From JALORV01 sp963769745 (GTDB taxonomy: Bacteria; Pseudomonadota; Gammaproteobacteria; Burkholderiales; Burkholderiaceae_F), in NCBI GenBank assembly GCA_963769745.1, contig CAVYNB010000041.1, forward strand, positions 1 to 64,000: a DNA stretch of 64,000 nucleotides, in the 5' to 3' direction. The notes under the pieces were generated by a model, which worked only from the letters and a program-made list of their open reading frames with translations, was not told the DNA's origin and ran no database searches. Positions 34,832-43,636 of this stretch are shown here, piece after piece; within the stretch, counting starts at the first letter, position 1, and each line of letters starts with the position of its first letter. The position numbers and the translations under genes were made by a program.

Positions 34832-36532
34832 TCAGTCGGCGCAATGTTCAATCGTCAACGCCAGTCTGCGCTGGCCCTGGTACTCGTCGATTGTCGGCCG
34901 ATAAGCCAGCCGCGCCACCTTCGACAGCGGCGCAGCGCGACCGAAGAATATGGCATCGAATCGGCGGCCGTCCAGTTCGAGCGCCAGTTTCAGGTGCTTG
35001 TCCTTGACCAAGCGCTGGTTCAGAACCATGAACTCGTTGTCGAACAACGGCGGCGGAAAGCCCTGGCCCCAGACATGCTGATCGCAGGCTTCGACCAGCG
35101 ATAGTGCGATTTCGCCCGCGGCAAGCGGGCCGTCGGTGGCCACCGTCCGATCGAACAGCGAGCGGTCGCACGAGGCGCGCGTCGCGTCTTCGAATGCCGC
35201 AGCGAAGCCCTCGTAGTGCTCGGCCGCCAGTGTCAGGCCGGCCGCCATTGCGTGTCCCCCGAAGCGCCGGACCAACGTCGGATTGACTTTGGTGATGATG
35301 TCCAGCGTGTCGCGCAGGTGCACGCCCTCGATCGATCGTCCCGAGCCGCGCAGTTCGTTCTCGCCGGCACGAGCGAAGGCGATGGTCGGGCGATGAAACT
35401 TTTCCTTGATGCGCGAGGCGACGAGCCCGACCACGCCCTGGTGCCAGGACTCGTCGAACAGGCAGATCGTGCGCCGCTGCGCAACCTCGGCAGGGTCGAG
35501 TGCGGCGAGCGCGTCGAGCTGCATGTCGCCTTCGATCTCGCGGCGCTCGCGATTCAGTTGATCGAGCTGCTGCGCGAGTTCGAGAGCGCGCTGGAAGCTG
35601 TCGGTCGTCAGGCACTCGATGCCGACCGTCATGTCCGTCAGGCGTCCTGCGGCATTGATGCGCGGGCCGATCGCGAAGCCGAGGTCGGAAGCCCGGGCTG
35701 TGCGAACTTCCCGTCCGGCGACCTGGAACAGTGCGGCCATGCCGGGGTGCAGCCGGCCGCTGCGAATCCGCTGCAGTCCCTGCGACACCAGCACGCGGTT
35801 GTTGTGGTCCAGGCGCACGACGTCGGCGACCGTACCGAGTGCGACCAGATCCAGCAGCGAGTCCAGGCGCGGCTGCGAGTTCGCATCGAAACGGCCCCGG
35901 GCGCGCAGTTCCGCCCGCAGCGCCAGCAGTACATAGAACATCACGCCGACGCCGGCCAGGTGCTTGCTGGGGAAGCCACATCCTGGCTGGTTCGGGTTGA
36001 CGATGCAGGCGGCCGCCGGAAGCACGGCTCCCGGAAGATGGTGGTCGGTGATCAGGACCTCGATACCGAGTTCGCCCGCGCGCGCTACTCCCTCCACACT
36101 CGCGATTCCATTGTCGACGGTGATCAGCAGATCGGGCTCGCGCTGCGCCGCCAGGTCGACGATCTCCGGCGTCAGGCCGTAGCCGTACTCGAAGCGGTTC
36201 GGCACCAGGTAGTCGATGCTCGCCGCAGTGCCGGCTGCCAGCATCCGAAGTCCGCGCAGGCCGACGGCACACGCGGTCGCACCGTCGCAGTCGTAGTCGG
36301 CGACGATCAGCAGCCGCGCATCGGCGTCGATCGCATCGGCCAGAAGTGTGGCGGCCTCGTGCACGTGTGCAAGCGCGCCGGGTGGCGTCAGGCCCTCGAG
36401 TGACAGTCGCAGGTGGTCTTCGCTCGTCACGCCGCGAGCCGCCAGTGCGCGCGCCAATGGTGCCGGCATGCCCCCGGTGGCGAGCCGACGGGCGACCGCC
36501 GGGTCGAAGTCGCGCGCGAGCAGACGCGTCAT
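34832..36532 (-). CDS. recJ: Single-stranded-DNA exonuclease RecJ
   Basis: 566 residues of a DHH-family nuclease that degrades single-stranded DNA 5' to 3' in recombination and mismatch repair. DHH-family metal motifs are visible: DYDCDGATA (about 79-87), VDNGI, TDHHLPG, and the DHHA1 motif GGHAMAAGLTL. The OB-fold follows. Its ATG overlaps the stop of the repaired rpfE-type gene (ATGA), so they are coupled. It is followed by two small exported proteins. The length fits the proteobacterial family. Confidence 0.95.
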   Translation of the reverse strand: MTRLLARDFDPAVARRLATGGMPAPLARALAARGVTSEDHLRLSLEGLTPPGALAHVHEAATLLADAIDADARLLIVADYDCDGATACAVGLRGLRMLAAGTAASIDYLVPNRFEYGYGLTPEIVDLAAQREPDLLITVDNGIASVEGVARAGELGIEVLITDHHLPGAVLPAAACIVNPNQPGCGFPSKHLAGVGVMFYVLLALRAELRARGRFDANSQPRLDSLLDLVALGTVADVVRLDHNNRVLVSQGLQRIRSGRLHPGMAALFQVAGREVRTARASDLGFAIGPRINAAGRLTDMTVGIECLTTDSFQRALELAQQLDQLNRERREIEGDMQLDALAALDPAEVAQRRTICLFDESWHQGVVGLVASRIKEKFHRPTIAFARAGENELRGSGRSIEGVHLRDTLDIITKVNPTLVRRFGGHAMAAGLTLAAEHYEGFAAAFEDATRASCDRSLFDRTVATDGPLAAGEIALSLVEACDQHVWGQGFPPPLFDNEFMVLNQRLVKDKHLKLALELDGRRFDAIFFGRAAPLSKVARLAYRPTIDEYQGQRRLALTIEHCAD

Positions 36533-37543
36533 GCGGAAGGGGCCTCGGCCTTTGCCTCAACCAGTGCGTCGGCCAGTGGCGTGCTGCGCCAGAGCTTCAG
36601 GCGATCCGACGGCTGCGCCAGCCACGATCGGGCCTGCCGATATGCCTGTCAGCACCAGTTCCAGCGTCTGGAACGAAGGCAGGGTTGCCAGCCGACGATC
36701 GATGACGCTCATCGACTCGAGCCAGGCTCTCCAGTCGTGTTGACGCGCCGCGGACAGCGCGTCGTCCCAGACGAGCAGCGCGTTGTCGGTGACCGCGTCC
36801 ATCACGCGCGCCGAAACCGCCCCGGCGGCCGCCGCAGCCCCGTGCAGTTCTGCGCGTTCGCTGTGCACGCGCGGCCACCGCAACGGAGGCAGCGCGCGCC
36901 AGGCGCCGCCGCCATGCAGCCAAAGCGCATTGATCGGCGGCAGACCGCGCTCTTCGCGTGCCTCGTTGACGGGATCTGTGTGCCAGCGCATCTGGATCGC
37001 ATTGTGCAGTCGGCTCCAGTGTATGGAGTCCACGTCATCGGATTGCGCGGGCGAGTAAGGCTGGCCCAAAGAATCCGACAGCGGCGGCGGCATGAACGAC
37101 CAGGCGCGATCCGTATGAAGGAACCACTGCGAGCCGGCTCTGCGCAGTTCGCAGCGCGCATCGGCGAGCGATTCGTTGGCCGCTGCGATCAGCGCGTCGG
37201 CCTCGGCCTCGTCGGGGGGCACATCGTCGAGCCCGCGCACGATCAGACTGTCACGCCCGACCTCGATGTGTACCGGGTCGGCATGCCAGACCACGCCGGA
37301 GGTATCGGCAGCGCCGGTGAGCGCCGCCCAGGCGTACGGAGCGGTTGCAGCACGCCCCGGTGATCCGAAAACGTTACGTGCGATCCAGGTCGACTCGGCA
37401 CTGTCCTGCAGCGATGTCGACGTCGCGGCCGGCGCGGCGCGCTCGAGCAGCCGCGCGAGCCCCGGCGCACGCAGCGCCGCGATGAGTTCCGCGGCGAGGT
37501 CGGCGGGTACGAGCGAACCGGGAAGCATCAGCGTCAAGTGCAT
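36530..37543 (-). CDS. RpfE-type regulatory protein, frameshifted near the end
   Basis: About 337 residues when repaired. The start at 37543 reads MHLTLMLPGSLVPADLAAEL. Internal motifs are WALTG-like in AWAALTGAA, ADPVHIEVGRDSLIVRGL, and INALWLHGGGAW, as in the RpfE-type family related to phosphoglycerate mutase-like proteins. The plain frame ends at 36557 with an atypical tail. A one-base shift near 36650 gives RSWLAQPSDRLKLWRSTPLA and DALVEAKAEAPSA, stopping at 36530 over the recJ ATG. That coupling supports the repaired end. Its role is poorly known. Confidence 0.75.
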
Positions 37544-37604
37544 GGGATCGATTCCAGGAGCCGAACAGTATCGTGCCCGCGTGCTCGGTGCCGGGGCACC
37601 GATC

Positions 37605-37628
37605 CGCTTGGATACACGCTTGGATACA
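37605..37628 (+). repeat. Exact 12-bp tandem repeat at the lolC promoter region
   Basis: CGCTTGGATACA occurs twice back to back. The second copy runs into AT to form TACAAT (37625-37630), a possible -10 box 26 bases before the TTG start of lolC. No good -35 was seen. Confidence 0.5.
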
Positions 37629-37655
37629 ATCAGTTCGCTTCGGCATCGCCTTCCC

Positions 37656-38909
37656 TTGAACCTTCCCTACGAACTTCGCATCGGGCTGCGCTACACGCGC
37701 GCCGGACGCCGTGCGCGCCGGCGCAACGGGTTCATCTCGTTCATTTCCGGAATCTCGATGCTCGGCATCGCGCTCGGCGTGATGGCGCTGATCGTCGTGC
37801 TGTCGGTGATGAACGGCTTTGTGTCGCAGGTGCGCGATCGCATGCTGTCGGTGGTTTCGCACGTCGAGGTGTTCGCGCTCAATGGACCGATCGACTGGAA
37901 GCTGGTCGAGCAGGGCGCGCGCCGCAACCCCGCTGTCATCGGTGCTGCGCCCTACGTCAACGCGCAGGCACTGCTGACGCGCGGCGACGCCGTGCGCGGC
38001 GTGCTGGTGCGCGGCGTCGAGCCGGCGGCCGAGCCGGCTGTTTCGGACATCGCCTCGCAGGTGCGCGGGGAGCCGCTGAGTGCGTTGAAAGACGGAGAGT
38101 TCGGCATCGTGCTGGGCGGCGAGCTCGCGCGCGCGCTGGGTGTCAGCCTCGGCGAAAAGATCACGCTGATCGCGCCGCAGGGCCAGGTCACGCCCGCCGG
38201 CGTCGTGCCGCGACTGAAGCAGTTCACGCTGACCGGGACCTTTGACTCGGGCCATTACGAGTACGACAGTGCGCTTGCGCTGATCCATATCGGCGATGCG
38301 CAGCGCCTGTTTCGCGTCGACGGCCCGACCGGGGTGCGCCTCAGGATCGCCGACATGCAGCGTGCGCCGGAAGTGGCTGCCGAGCTCGCGAAGACCCTGC
38401 CGCCCAATCTTCTCGTGCGCGACTGGACCAAGCAGAACCGCAGCTGGTTTGCTGCCGTGCAGGTGGAAAAGCGCATGATGTTCATCATTCTTGCGCTGAT
38501 TGTCGCGGTGGCCGCGTTCAACCTCGTCTCGACGCTCGTGATGACCGTCACGGAAAAGCAGGCGGACATTGCGATACTTCGTACGCTCGGTGCCACGCCG
38601 CGCAGCGTGATGGCCGTGTTCATCGTGCAGGGCGCACTGATCGGCGTGCTCGGCACGCTGCTCGGCGTGGCGGGCGGGCTTTTCATCGCCAACAACCTCG
38701 ACACGATCTTCCCGACGATCGAGCGGCTCGCAGGCTTCCCGCTGATTCCGCAGGACATCTACTTCATCAGTTCGCTGCCATCCGACCCGCGCGCGAGCGA
38801 CATCGTGCCGATCGCGCTGATTTCGATCGTGCTGTCACTGGTGGCGACGCTGTATCCGAGCTGGCGGGCATCGCGCGTCCGGCCCGCCGAGGCGCTGCGC
38901 TATGACTGA
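37656..38909 (+). CDS. lolC: Lipoprotein-releasing ABC transporter permease LolC/LolE
   Basis: 417 residues from the TTG at 37656 (MNLPYELRIGLRYTR). Four membrane helices: one at about 25-50 (GISMLGIALGVMALIVVLSVMNGF), then a large periplasmic domain, then three helices at about 270-400. FtsX-like C-terminus with ILRTLGATPRSVMAVFIVQG. With LolD it extracts lipoproteins from the inner membrane for LolA. Only one permease gene is present here, as in organisms with a LolF-type homodimer, so the symbol is by convention. lolD overlaps its end by 8 bases. Confidence 0.9.
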   Translation: MNLPYELRIGLRYTRAGRRARRRNGFISFISGISMLGIALGVMALIVVLSVMNGFVSQVRDRMLSVVSHVEVFALNGPIDWKLVEQGARRNPAVIGAAPYVNAQALLTRGDAVRGVLVRGVEPAAEPAVSDIASQVRGEPLSALKDGEFGIVLGGELARALGVSLGEKITLIAPQGQVTPAGVVPRLKQFTLTGTFDSGHYEYDSALALIHIGDAQRLFRVDGPTGVRLRIADMQRAPEVAAELAKTLPPNLLVRDWTKQNRSWFAAVQVEKRMMFIILALIVAVAAFNLVSTLVMTVTEKQADIAILRTLGATPRSVMAVFIVQGALIGVLGTLLGVAGGLFIANNLDTIFPTIERLAGFPLIPQDIYFISSLPSDPRASDIVPIALISIVLSLVATLYPSWRASRVRPAEALRYD

Positions 38910-39645
38910 GCGCCGCCCGGCCGATCCGATGGCGCCCGGCGCCGCAGCGCGCGGCGAAGAGGCTTCCCCGGTCGCGGTTCTCTCGGCGCGTGACCTGCAC
39001 AAGTCGTATCGCGAGGGTGAGCTGGCGGTCGACGTGCTGCGCGGCGCGCAGCTCGACATCGCGCCGGCGGAGATCGTGGCCATCGTCGGCGCGTCCGGGT
39101 CGGGCAAGAGCACGCTGTTGCACGTCCTCGGAGGTCTCGACGCGGCGGATCGCGGCGCCGTACGGGTCGAGGGTCGCGACCTGGCGCAGATGAGCGACAG
39201 CGAACGCGGGCGACTGCGCAACGAGCGGCTGGGCTTCGTCTACCAGTTCCATCACCTGCTGCCGGAGTTCACGGCACTCGACAACGTCGCGATGCCGCTT
39301 GCGATCCGGCGGGTGGCGCTGGCGGATGCGCGGTCCCAGGCCGGGGAAGCACTGTCGTCGGTGGGCCTCGGCGCGCGGCTGCAGCACCATCCGACCGAGT
39401 TGTCAGGCGGGGAACGTCAACGCACTGCAATTGCGCGCGCGATCGTGACGCGCCCCGCGTGTGTGCTGGCAGACGAGCCGACCGGCAACCTCGACCGCGA
39501 CACGGCGCGCGCCGTGTTCGGCGTGTTTGTCGATCTCGCGCAGAAGAACCGGACCTCAGTCGTCATCGTCACGCACGACCCTGAGATGGCGGCGCGTTGC
39601 GACCGGGTGCTGCGGCTCGAACACGGCCAGCTTCACCCGGCCTGA
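38902..39645 (+). CDS. lolD: Lipoprotein-releasing ABC transporter ATPase LolD
   Basis: 247 residues of an ABC ATPase. Walker A GASGSGKST (about 63-71), Q-loop in YQFHHLLPEFTALDN, signature LSGGERQR, Walker B CVLADEPTGNLD and a switch His in VTHDP. It powers lipoprotein release by the LolC/E permease encoded just upstream. The start overlaps lolC by 8 bases. An extension of about 25 residues before the ABC domain may or may not be translated. Confidence 0.95.
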   Translation: MTERRPADPMAPGAAARGEEASPVAVLSARDLHKSYREGELAVDVLRGAQLDIAPAEIVAIVGASGSGKSTLLHVLGGLDAADRGAVRVEGRDLAQMSDSERGRLRNERLGFVYQFHHLLPEFTALDNVAMPLAIRRVALADARSQAGEALSSVGLGARLQHHPTELSGGERQRTAIARAIVTRPACVLADEPTGNLDRDTARAVFGVFVDLAQKNRTSVVIVTHDPEMAARCDRVLRLEHGQLHPA

Positions 39646-40202
39646 TCGGATCGTGCTGGCGTCGTGCGGCGACGGCGGGCATTCCACGCGCGACGCAGGT
39701 GCATGCTCCAGAGACCCCGGACGATAAGGTAGCCGAGGATCGCCAGCAGGCACGCCAGCAGCAGCACGCCCAGCGCCAGCGGCGGGCCAAGGCCGATCAT
39801 CCATTGTCCGATCGCTTCTGCTGATCCGAACGGTTGCGACCAGTCCCAGTCGGGCGGCCGGGTCACCGGCTTGGACCCTGACGCTCCCAGCACGAATGAA
39901 CCGATCTGGTAGGCGACCAGGTACAGCGGCACGATGGTCAGCGGATTCGTATAAAAGGTGGTGACCAGCGACACCGGCAGGTTGACGCGGAAAAGCACGC
40001 AGGCAATGCCGGCACCGAGCATCTGCAGCGGTCCCGGGATCAGTCCGCAGAACATCCCCACCGCGACGCCCCCCGCCGCTGAACGTCGATTCAGGTGCCA
40101 CAGGGCCGGATGGAACAGGCTGTCGCCGAACATCGACAGGACGCGCATTTCGCGCACCTTGTCGACATTGGGCATCACCTTGCGGAAGAACTTGCGCGGC
40201 AT
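39633..40202 (-). CDS. DUF2062 inner-membrane protein
   Basis: 189 residues with three or four hydrophobic segments and the DUF2062 pattern FCGLIPGPLQMLGAGIACVLFRVNLPVSLVTTFYTNPLTIVPLYLVAYQIGSFVLGA. DUF2062 proteins are small membrane proteins of unknown function, sometimes fused to glycosyltransferases. It is convergent with lolD (13-base overlap) and divergent from the tatD-family gene, so it does not belong to either transcription unit. Confidence 0.87.
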   Translation of the reverse strand: MPRKFFRKVMPNVDKVREMRVLSMFGDSLFHPALWHLNRRSAAGGVAVGMFCGLIPGPLQMLGAGIACVLFRVNLPVSLVTTFYTNPLTIVPLYLVAYQIGSFVLGASGSKPVTRPPDWDWSQPFGSAEAIGQWMIGLGPPLALGVLLLACLLAILGYLIVRGLWSMHLRRAWNARRRRTTPARSDQAG

Positions 40203-40285
40203 GCAGGCAGTCTAGCCGCTGGGTCTGCGCATGCGCCTGTGACCGGTCGTGCGGGCACGCACCGCGGGTGCTTACACTCCTTCCG

Positions 40286-41089
40286 ATGTGGATCGACACC
40301 CATTGCCATCTCGACGCGGACGAGTTCGATCGCGACCGCGACGACGTGGTCGCGCGGGCGCGCGAGGCCGGGGTCGGCATGCTGGTCATCCCGACCGGGG
40401 TCGTGGATGAGTGCGACGAAGTGCGCGCGATTGCGCATCGCCATGGCTTTGCCTACGCGCTGGGAATGCATCCGCTGTGGCTTGCCGACGCTGTCGAAGA
40501 CGATGTCGAGCGACTGCGCGAAGCCGTGCAGGCGTCGCTCGCCGATCCGCGTTTTGTCGCCGTGGGCGAGATCGGCATCGACCTCGCCGAACCCCGCGTA
40601 GATCCGGCACGACAGGAGTGGTTCTTCCGCGAGCAGTTGCGGATCGCGCGCACGGCGGGCGTACCCGTCATCGTGCATGTGCGGCAGTCAGCCGACCTGC
40701 TGCTCAAGCATCTGCGGCGCATCGACGTGCCGGGCGGAATCATCCACGCCTTCAACGGCAGTGCCCAGCAGGCCAGCCAGTTCATCGCACGCGGCTTCAA
40801 GCTCGGCTTCGGCGGGGCGCTGACCTACAGCGGATCGCTGCGCATCCGGCGACACGCGGCCGAGCTGGCCGACGACGCGTGGGTGCTGGAAACGGATGCG
40901 CCGTATATCGCCCCGTCCTGGCGACGTACACCGGAACGCGTCGAGCGGACCGAGCCCTGCGATCTGCGGCGCATCGCCGGAGAACTGGCTCAGTTGCGCG
41001 GGACCGACCTCGCCACCCTGGCACGCCAGAACCGCGCGAATGCGCTGGCGGCGCTGCCCCGGCTGGGGCCGCTGCTGCCCGCTTCATAA
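40286..41089 (+). CDS. TatD family metal-dependent hydrolase
   Basis: 267 residues from the ATG at 40286, giving the standard start MWIDTHCHLDADEF (HxH metal ligands). Other ligands: Glu in GEIGIDL, His in IVHVRQSADLL, His in IIHAFNGSAQQA and Asp in LETDAPYIAPSW. TatD proteins are Mg-dependent DNases or exonucleases of TIM-barrel fold. The GEIGIDLA motif (Asp then Leu in place of Tyr/Leu) is slightly unusual. It is followed by comEC after 3 bases, so the two genes are likely cotranscribed. Confidence 0.9.
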   Translation: MWIDTHCHLDADEFDRDRDDVVARAREAGVGMLVIPTGVVDECDEVRAIAHRHGFAYALGMHPLWLADAVEDDVERLREAVQASLADPRFVAVGEIGIDLAEPRVDPARQEWFFREQLRIARTAGVPVIVHVRQSADLLLKHLRRIDVPGGIIHAFNGSAQQASQFIARGFKLGFGGALTYSGSLRIRRHAAELADDAWVLETDAPYIAPSWRRTPERVERTEPCDLRRIAGELAQLRGTDLATLARQNRANALAALPRLGPLLPAS

Positions 41090-41092
41090 CCG

Positions 41093-43549
41093 ATGCTCAT
41101 CGCACCGCTCGCCGCGTTCGTGCTCGGCGTGTGCGCGCTGCAACGGCTGGCGGAGTTGCCCGCGCTGCCGACCTTGTTCATCGCGGCGATCGGCGGCGCC
41201 GTCCTGGTCCTGCTCGGCGTGCGGTCCCGATCGAAGCGCATGGCCACGATCACGCTCATGTGCAGCGGCGCATTGCTTGCGGGTTTTGCATATGCCGGTG
41301 CGCGCGCGCATGCACGACTGGCGGACTTTCTCCCGTTCGCCGACGAGGGCCGCGATGTCATCGTCACCGGAGTCGTGTCGAGCCTGCCGGTCAAGCTCGA
41401 GCGCGGGGTTCGTTTCGAGTTCGACGTCGAGTCGCACGAGGACCACGTCGCCGTGCCGCGGCGCCTGCTGCTCGGCTGGTATGCCGCGGGCGAACCGGTG
41501 CGGCCCGGGGAGCGCTGGCGCTTCGAAGTGCGCCTGCGACGGCCGCACGGAGCGATGAATCCCGGTGGGTTCGACTTCGAAGCGTGGATGCTCGAGCGCA
41601 ACCTGCGCGCCAGCGGCTATGTGCGCACGACGGCTACGCGGCCGCCCGAGCGGCTGCAATCGATGGTGTGGTCGCCCGGTGTGGCCGTCGAACGGGCACG
41701 CGCGTGGCTACGAGACCGCCTGGTGCCGCATCTGCAGTCCGAGCGCTACGGCGGCGTCGTACTTGCCCTGGTGCTGGGCGACCAGCGTGCCATCACGGAC
41801 GCCGACTGGTCGCTCTTCAATCGCACCGGCATCACGCACCTGGTCAGCATCTCCGGCCTGCATATCACGATGATCGCAGCGCTGGCCGGCGGCATTGCCG
41901 CAGCCTTCTGGCGCCGTATGCCCTGGCTGCTGCGGCGAGCGCCGGTCCAGACGGCGGCCATCGTCGCCGGGGTCACCGCTGCACTCCTGTATGCACTGCT
42001 CGCGGGCTGGGGCATACCGGCACAACGGACGGTCCTGATGCTCGTGTGTGTCGCCGCGGCGTGGACGGCACGTGCGCGCGTGACACCGGGTGTGGCACTG
42101 GCGCTCGCGGCGGCAGCGGTGTGCGTATTCGATCCCTGGGCTGTGACGGCCGCCGGGTTCTGGCTCTCATTCGGCGCCGTCGCAGCCATCATCTGGGTCG
42201 TGCAGGGACGTCCACGCCGCGATGGTTCGTTGGCGCTGAACGCGGTCGCCACCGCAGCGCACGTTCAGATCGCAGTGACGCTGGCGCTGGTACCGGCGAC
42301 AGTCGTGCTGTTCCAGCAGATCTCGGTAGTGGCACCGCTGGCCAACGCAATCTCAATCCCGCTGGTGAGCTGGATCGTGACCCCGCTCGCGCTGGTCGGC
42401 GCCGGCATCGCCGCGCTGCCCGATGCAGTCTGGCCGCTTGCCTCGTTCTTCCTCGGGATCGCCAGTTCGGTCTTCGCGGGGCTGGCTGCGGTGCTAGTCG
42501 CTGTGTCCGCTCCGGGCTGGGCGGCAGTGGCCGTGCCCGCACCTCCCGGGTGGGTCACCGCGTTCGCACTCGCCGGGGTTGCCTGGCTGCTGGCGCCGCC
42601 GGGCTGGCCGTTGCGGGCGCTCGGCGCGGTTGCGCTCGTGCCCTTGTTCGTATGGCCGGTCGAACGTCCACTCGCGGGCGGGCTCTGGATCACTGCACTC
42701 GATGTCGGCCAGGGATCGGCCGTCGTGCTGGAAACCCGCGAGCATGCCTGGCTGTACGACACCGGGCCGCGATACTCGCAGGACTCCGATGCCGGGGAGC
42801 GCGTGGTCCTGCCCTTCCTGCGCAGCCGTGGCATCCAGTCGCTCGACGGTGTCGTCGTGTCACATCTCGACCTGGATCATTCCGGGGGTGCCGCCTCGGT
42901 GCTGCGCGGCATCGACGTGCGCCGGTGGGTGAGTTCGGTGGCGCCGGGGCAAGCGGCGCTGGGCGGTGCTGACGTCGAGCGTTGCGTTTCGGGCCTGACG
43001 ATGGACTCCGGTGACATGAGCCTGCGGGTATTGCATCCGCCGGCTGTCGACTACGAACGGCGGCTCCCGACGAATGCGATGAGCTGCGTCGTGCTTGCGC
43101 GGGTGGGCAGCGTGGCGGTCCTGTTGACCGGCGACCTCCCGGCCCGCGGAGAGGCAGAGCTGATCCTGCGCGAGCCGGCACTGCGGGCGAACTGGATGAT
43201 GGCGCCACACCACGGCAGCCACTCGTCGTCGAGCGAGGCTCTACTCGAGTCGGTCGCTCCGGCCGTCGCAGTCGCGCAGGCAGGCTATCGCAACCGCTTC
43301 GGGCACCCCGATCAGCGGGTGGCCGCGCGTTACGCCGCCCGTGGCATCGAGCTGATCCGCACCGATCACGCGGGCGCGGCCCAGTGGCGCTATGCGCCGG
43401 GAGAACCGGTCGAATTCCGGTCATGGCGCGCCACCGCGGTGCGCTACTGGCATAACCGCCCCGCCGCGGGGCGGTCCGATACCGCGACGGAGCCGGATGA
43501 CGCCCTCGAGGACGCTGAAGTGAGGGAACCGCTTTTCGGGATGCCATAG
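41093..43549 (+). CDS. comEC: DNA internalization competence protein ComEC/Rec2
   Basis: 818 residues. An N-terminal membrane/DUF4131 region (about 1-200) is followed by the Competence domain with about seven helices (GDQRAITDADWSLFNRTGITH and VSISGLHITMIAAL). The C-terminal metallo-beta-lactamase domain starts near residue 530 (DVGQGSAVVLETREHAWLYDTG) and has the metal motif SHLDLDHSGG. ComEC forms the inner-membrane channel for transforming DNA; the C-terminal domain is the suspected nuclease. Other competence genes are not in the window. It is followed by the ATP-grasp gene after 87 bases. Confidence 0.94.
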   Translation: MLIAPLAAFVLGVCALQRLAELPALPTLFIAAIGGAVLVLLGVRSRSKRMATITLMCSGALLAGFAYAGARAHARLADFLPFADEGRDVIVTGVVSSLPVKLERGVRFEFDVESHEDHVAVPRRLLLGWYAAGEPVRPGERWRFEVRLRRPHGAMNPGGFDFEAWMLERNLRASGYVRTTATRPPERLQSMVWSPGVAVERARAWLRDRLVPHLQSERYGGVVLALVLGDQRAITDADWSLFNRTGITHLVSISGLHITMIAALAGGIAAAFWRRMPWLLRRAPVQTAAIVAGVTAALLYALLAGWGIPAQRTVLMLVCVAAAWTARARVTPGVALALAAAAVCVFDPWAVTAAGFWLSFGAVAAIIWVVQGRPRRDGSLALNAVATAAHVQIAVTLALVPATVVLFQQISVVAPLANAISIPLVSWIVTPLALVGAGIAALPDAVWPLASFFLGIASSVFAGLAAVLVAVSAPGWAAVAVPAPPGWVTAFALAGVAWLLAPPGWPLRALGAVALVPLFVWPVERPLAGGLWITALDVGQGSAVVLETREHAWLYDTGPRYSQDSDAGERVVLPFLRSRGIQSLDGVVVSHLDLDHSGGAASVLRGIDVRRWVSSVAPGQAALGGADVERCVSGLTMDSGDMSLRVLHPPAVDYERRLPTNAMSCVVLARVGSVAVLLTGDLPARGEAELILREPALRANWMMAPHHGSHSSSSEALLESVAPAVAVAQAGYRNRFGHPDQRVAARYAARGIELIRTDHAGAAQWRYAPGEPVEFRSWRATAVRYWHNRPAAGRSDTATEPDDALEDAEVREPLFGMP

Positions 43550-43636
43550 ACCCTGAGACTGGTGTACATCTTGCTAGACTGGATCGGCACCGCGTCGGGG
43601 GGCGCCGGACAATAACGAGACTCACTCAGGCCGCGG

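Noticed and set aside
34848..36560. 570-residue minus-strand frame offset from recJ
   Set aside because: recJ in the neighbouring frame has all DHH motifs; this one is Arg-rich and motif-free.
40411..42972. 853-residue plus-strand open frame across tatD and comEC
   Set aside because: It is Arg/Ala-rich, runs through two genes with strong domain evidence in another frame, and has no family motif. It is a high-GC shadow.
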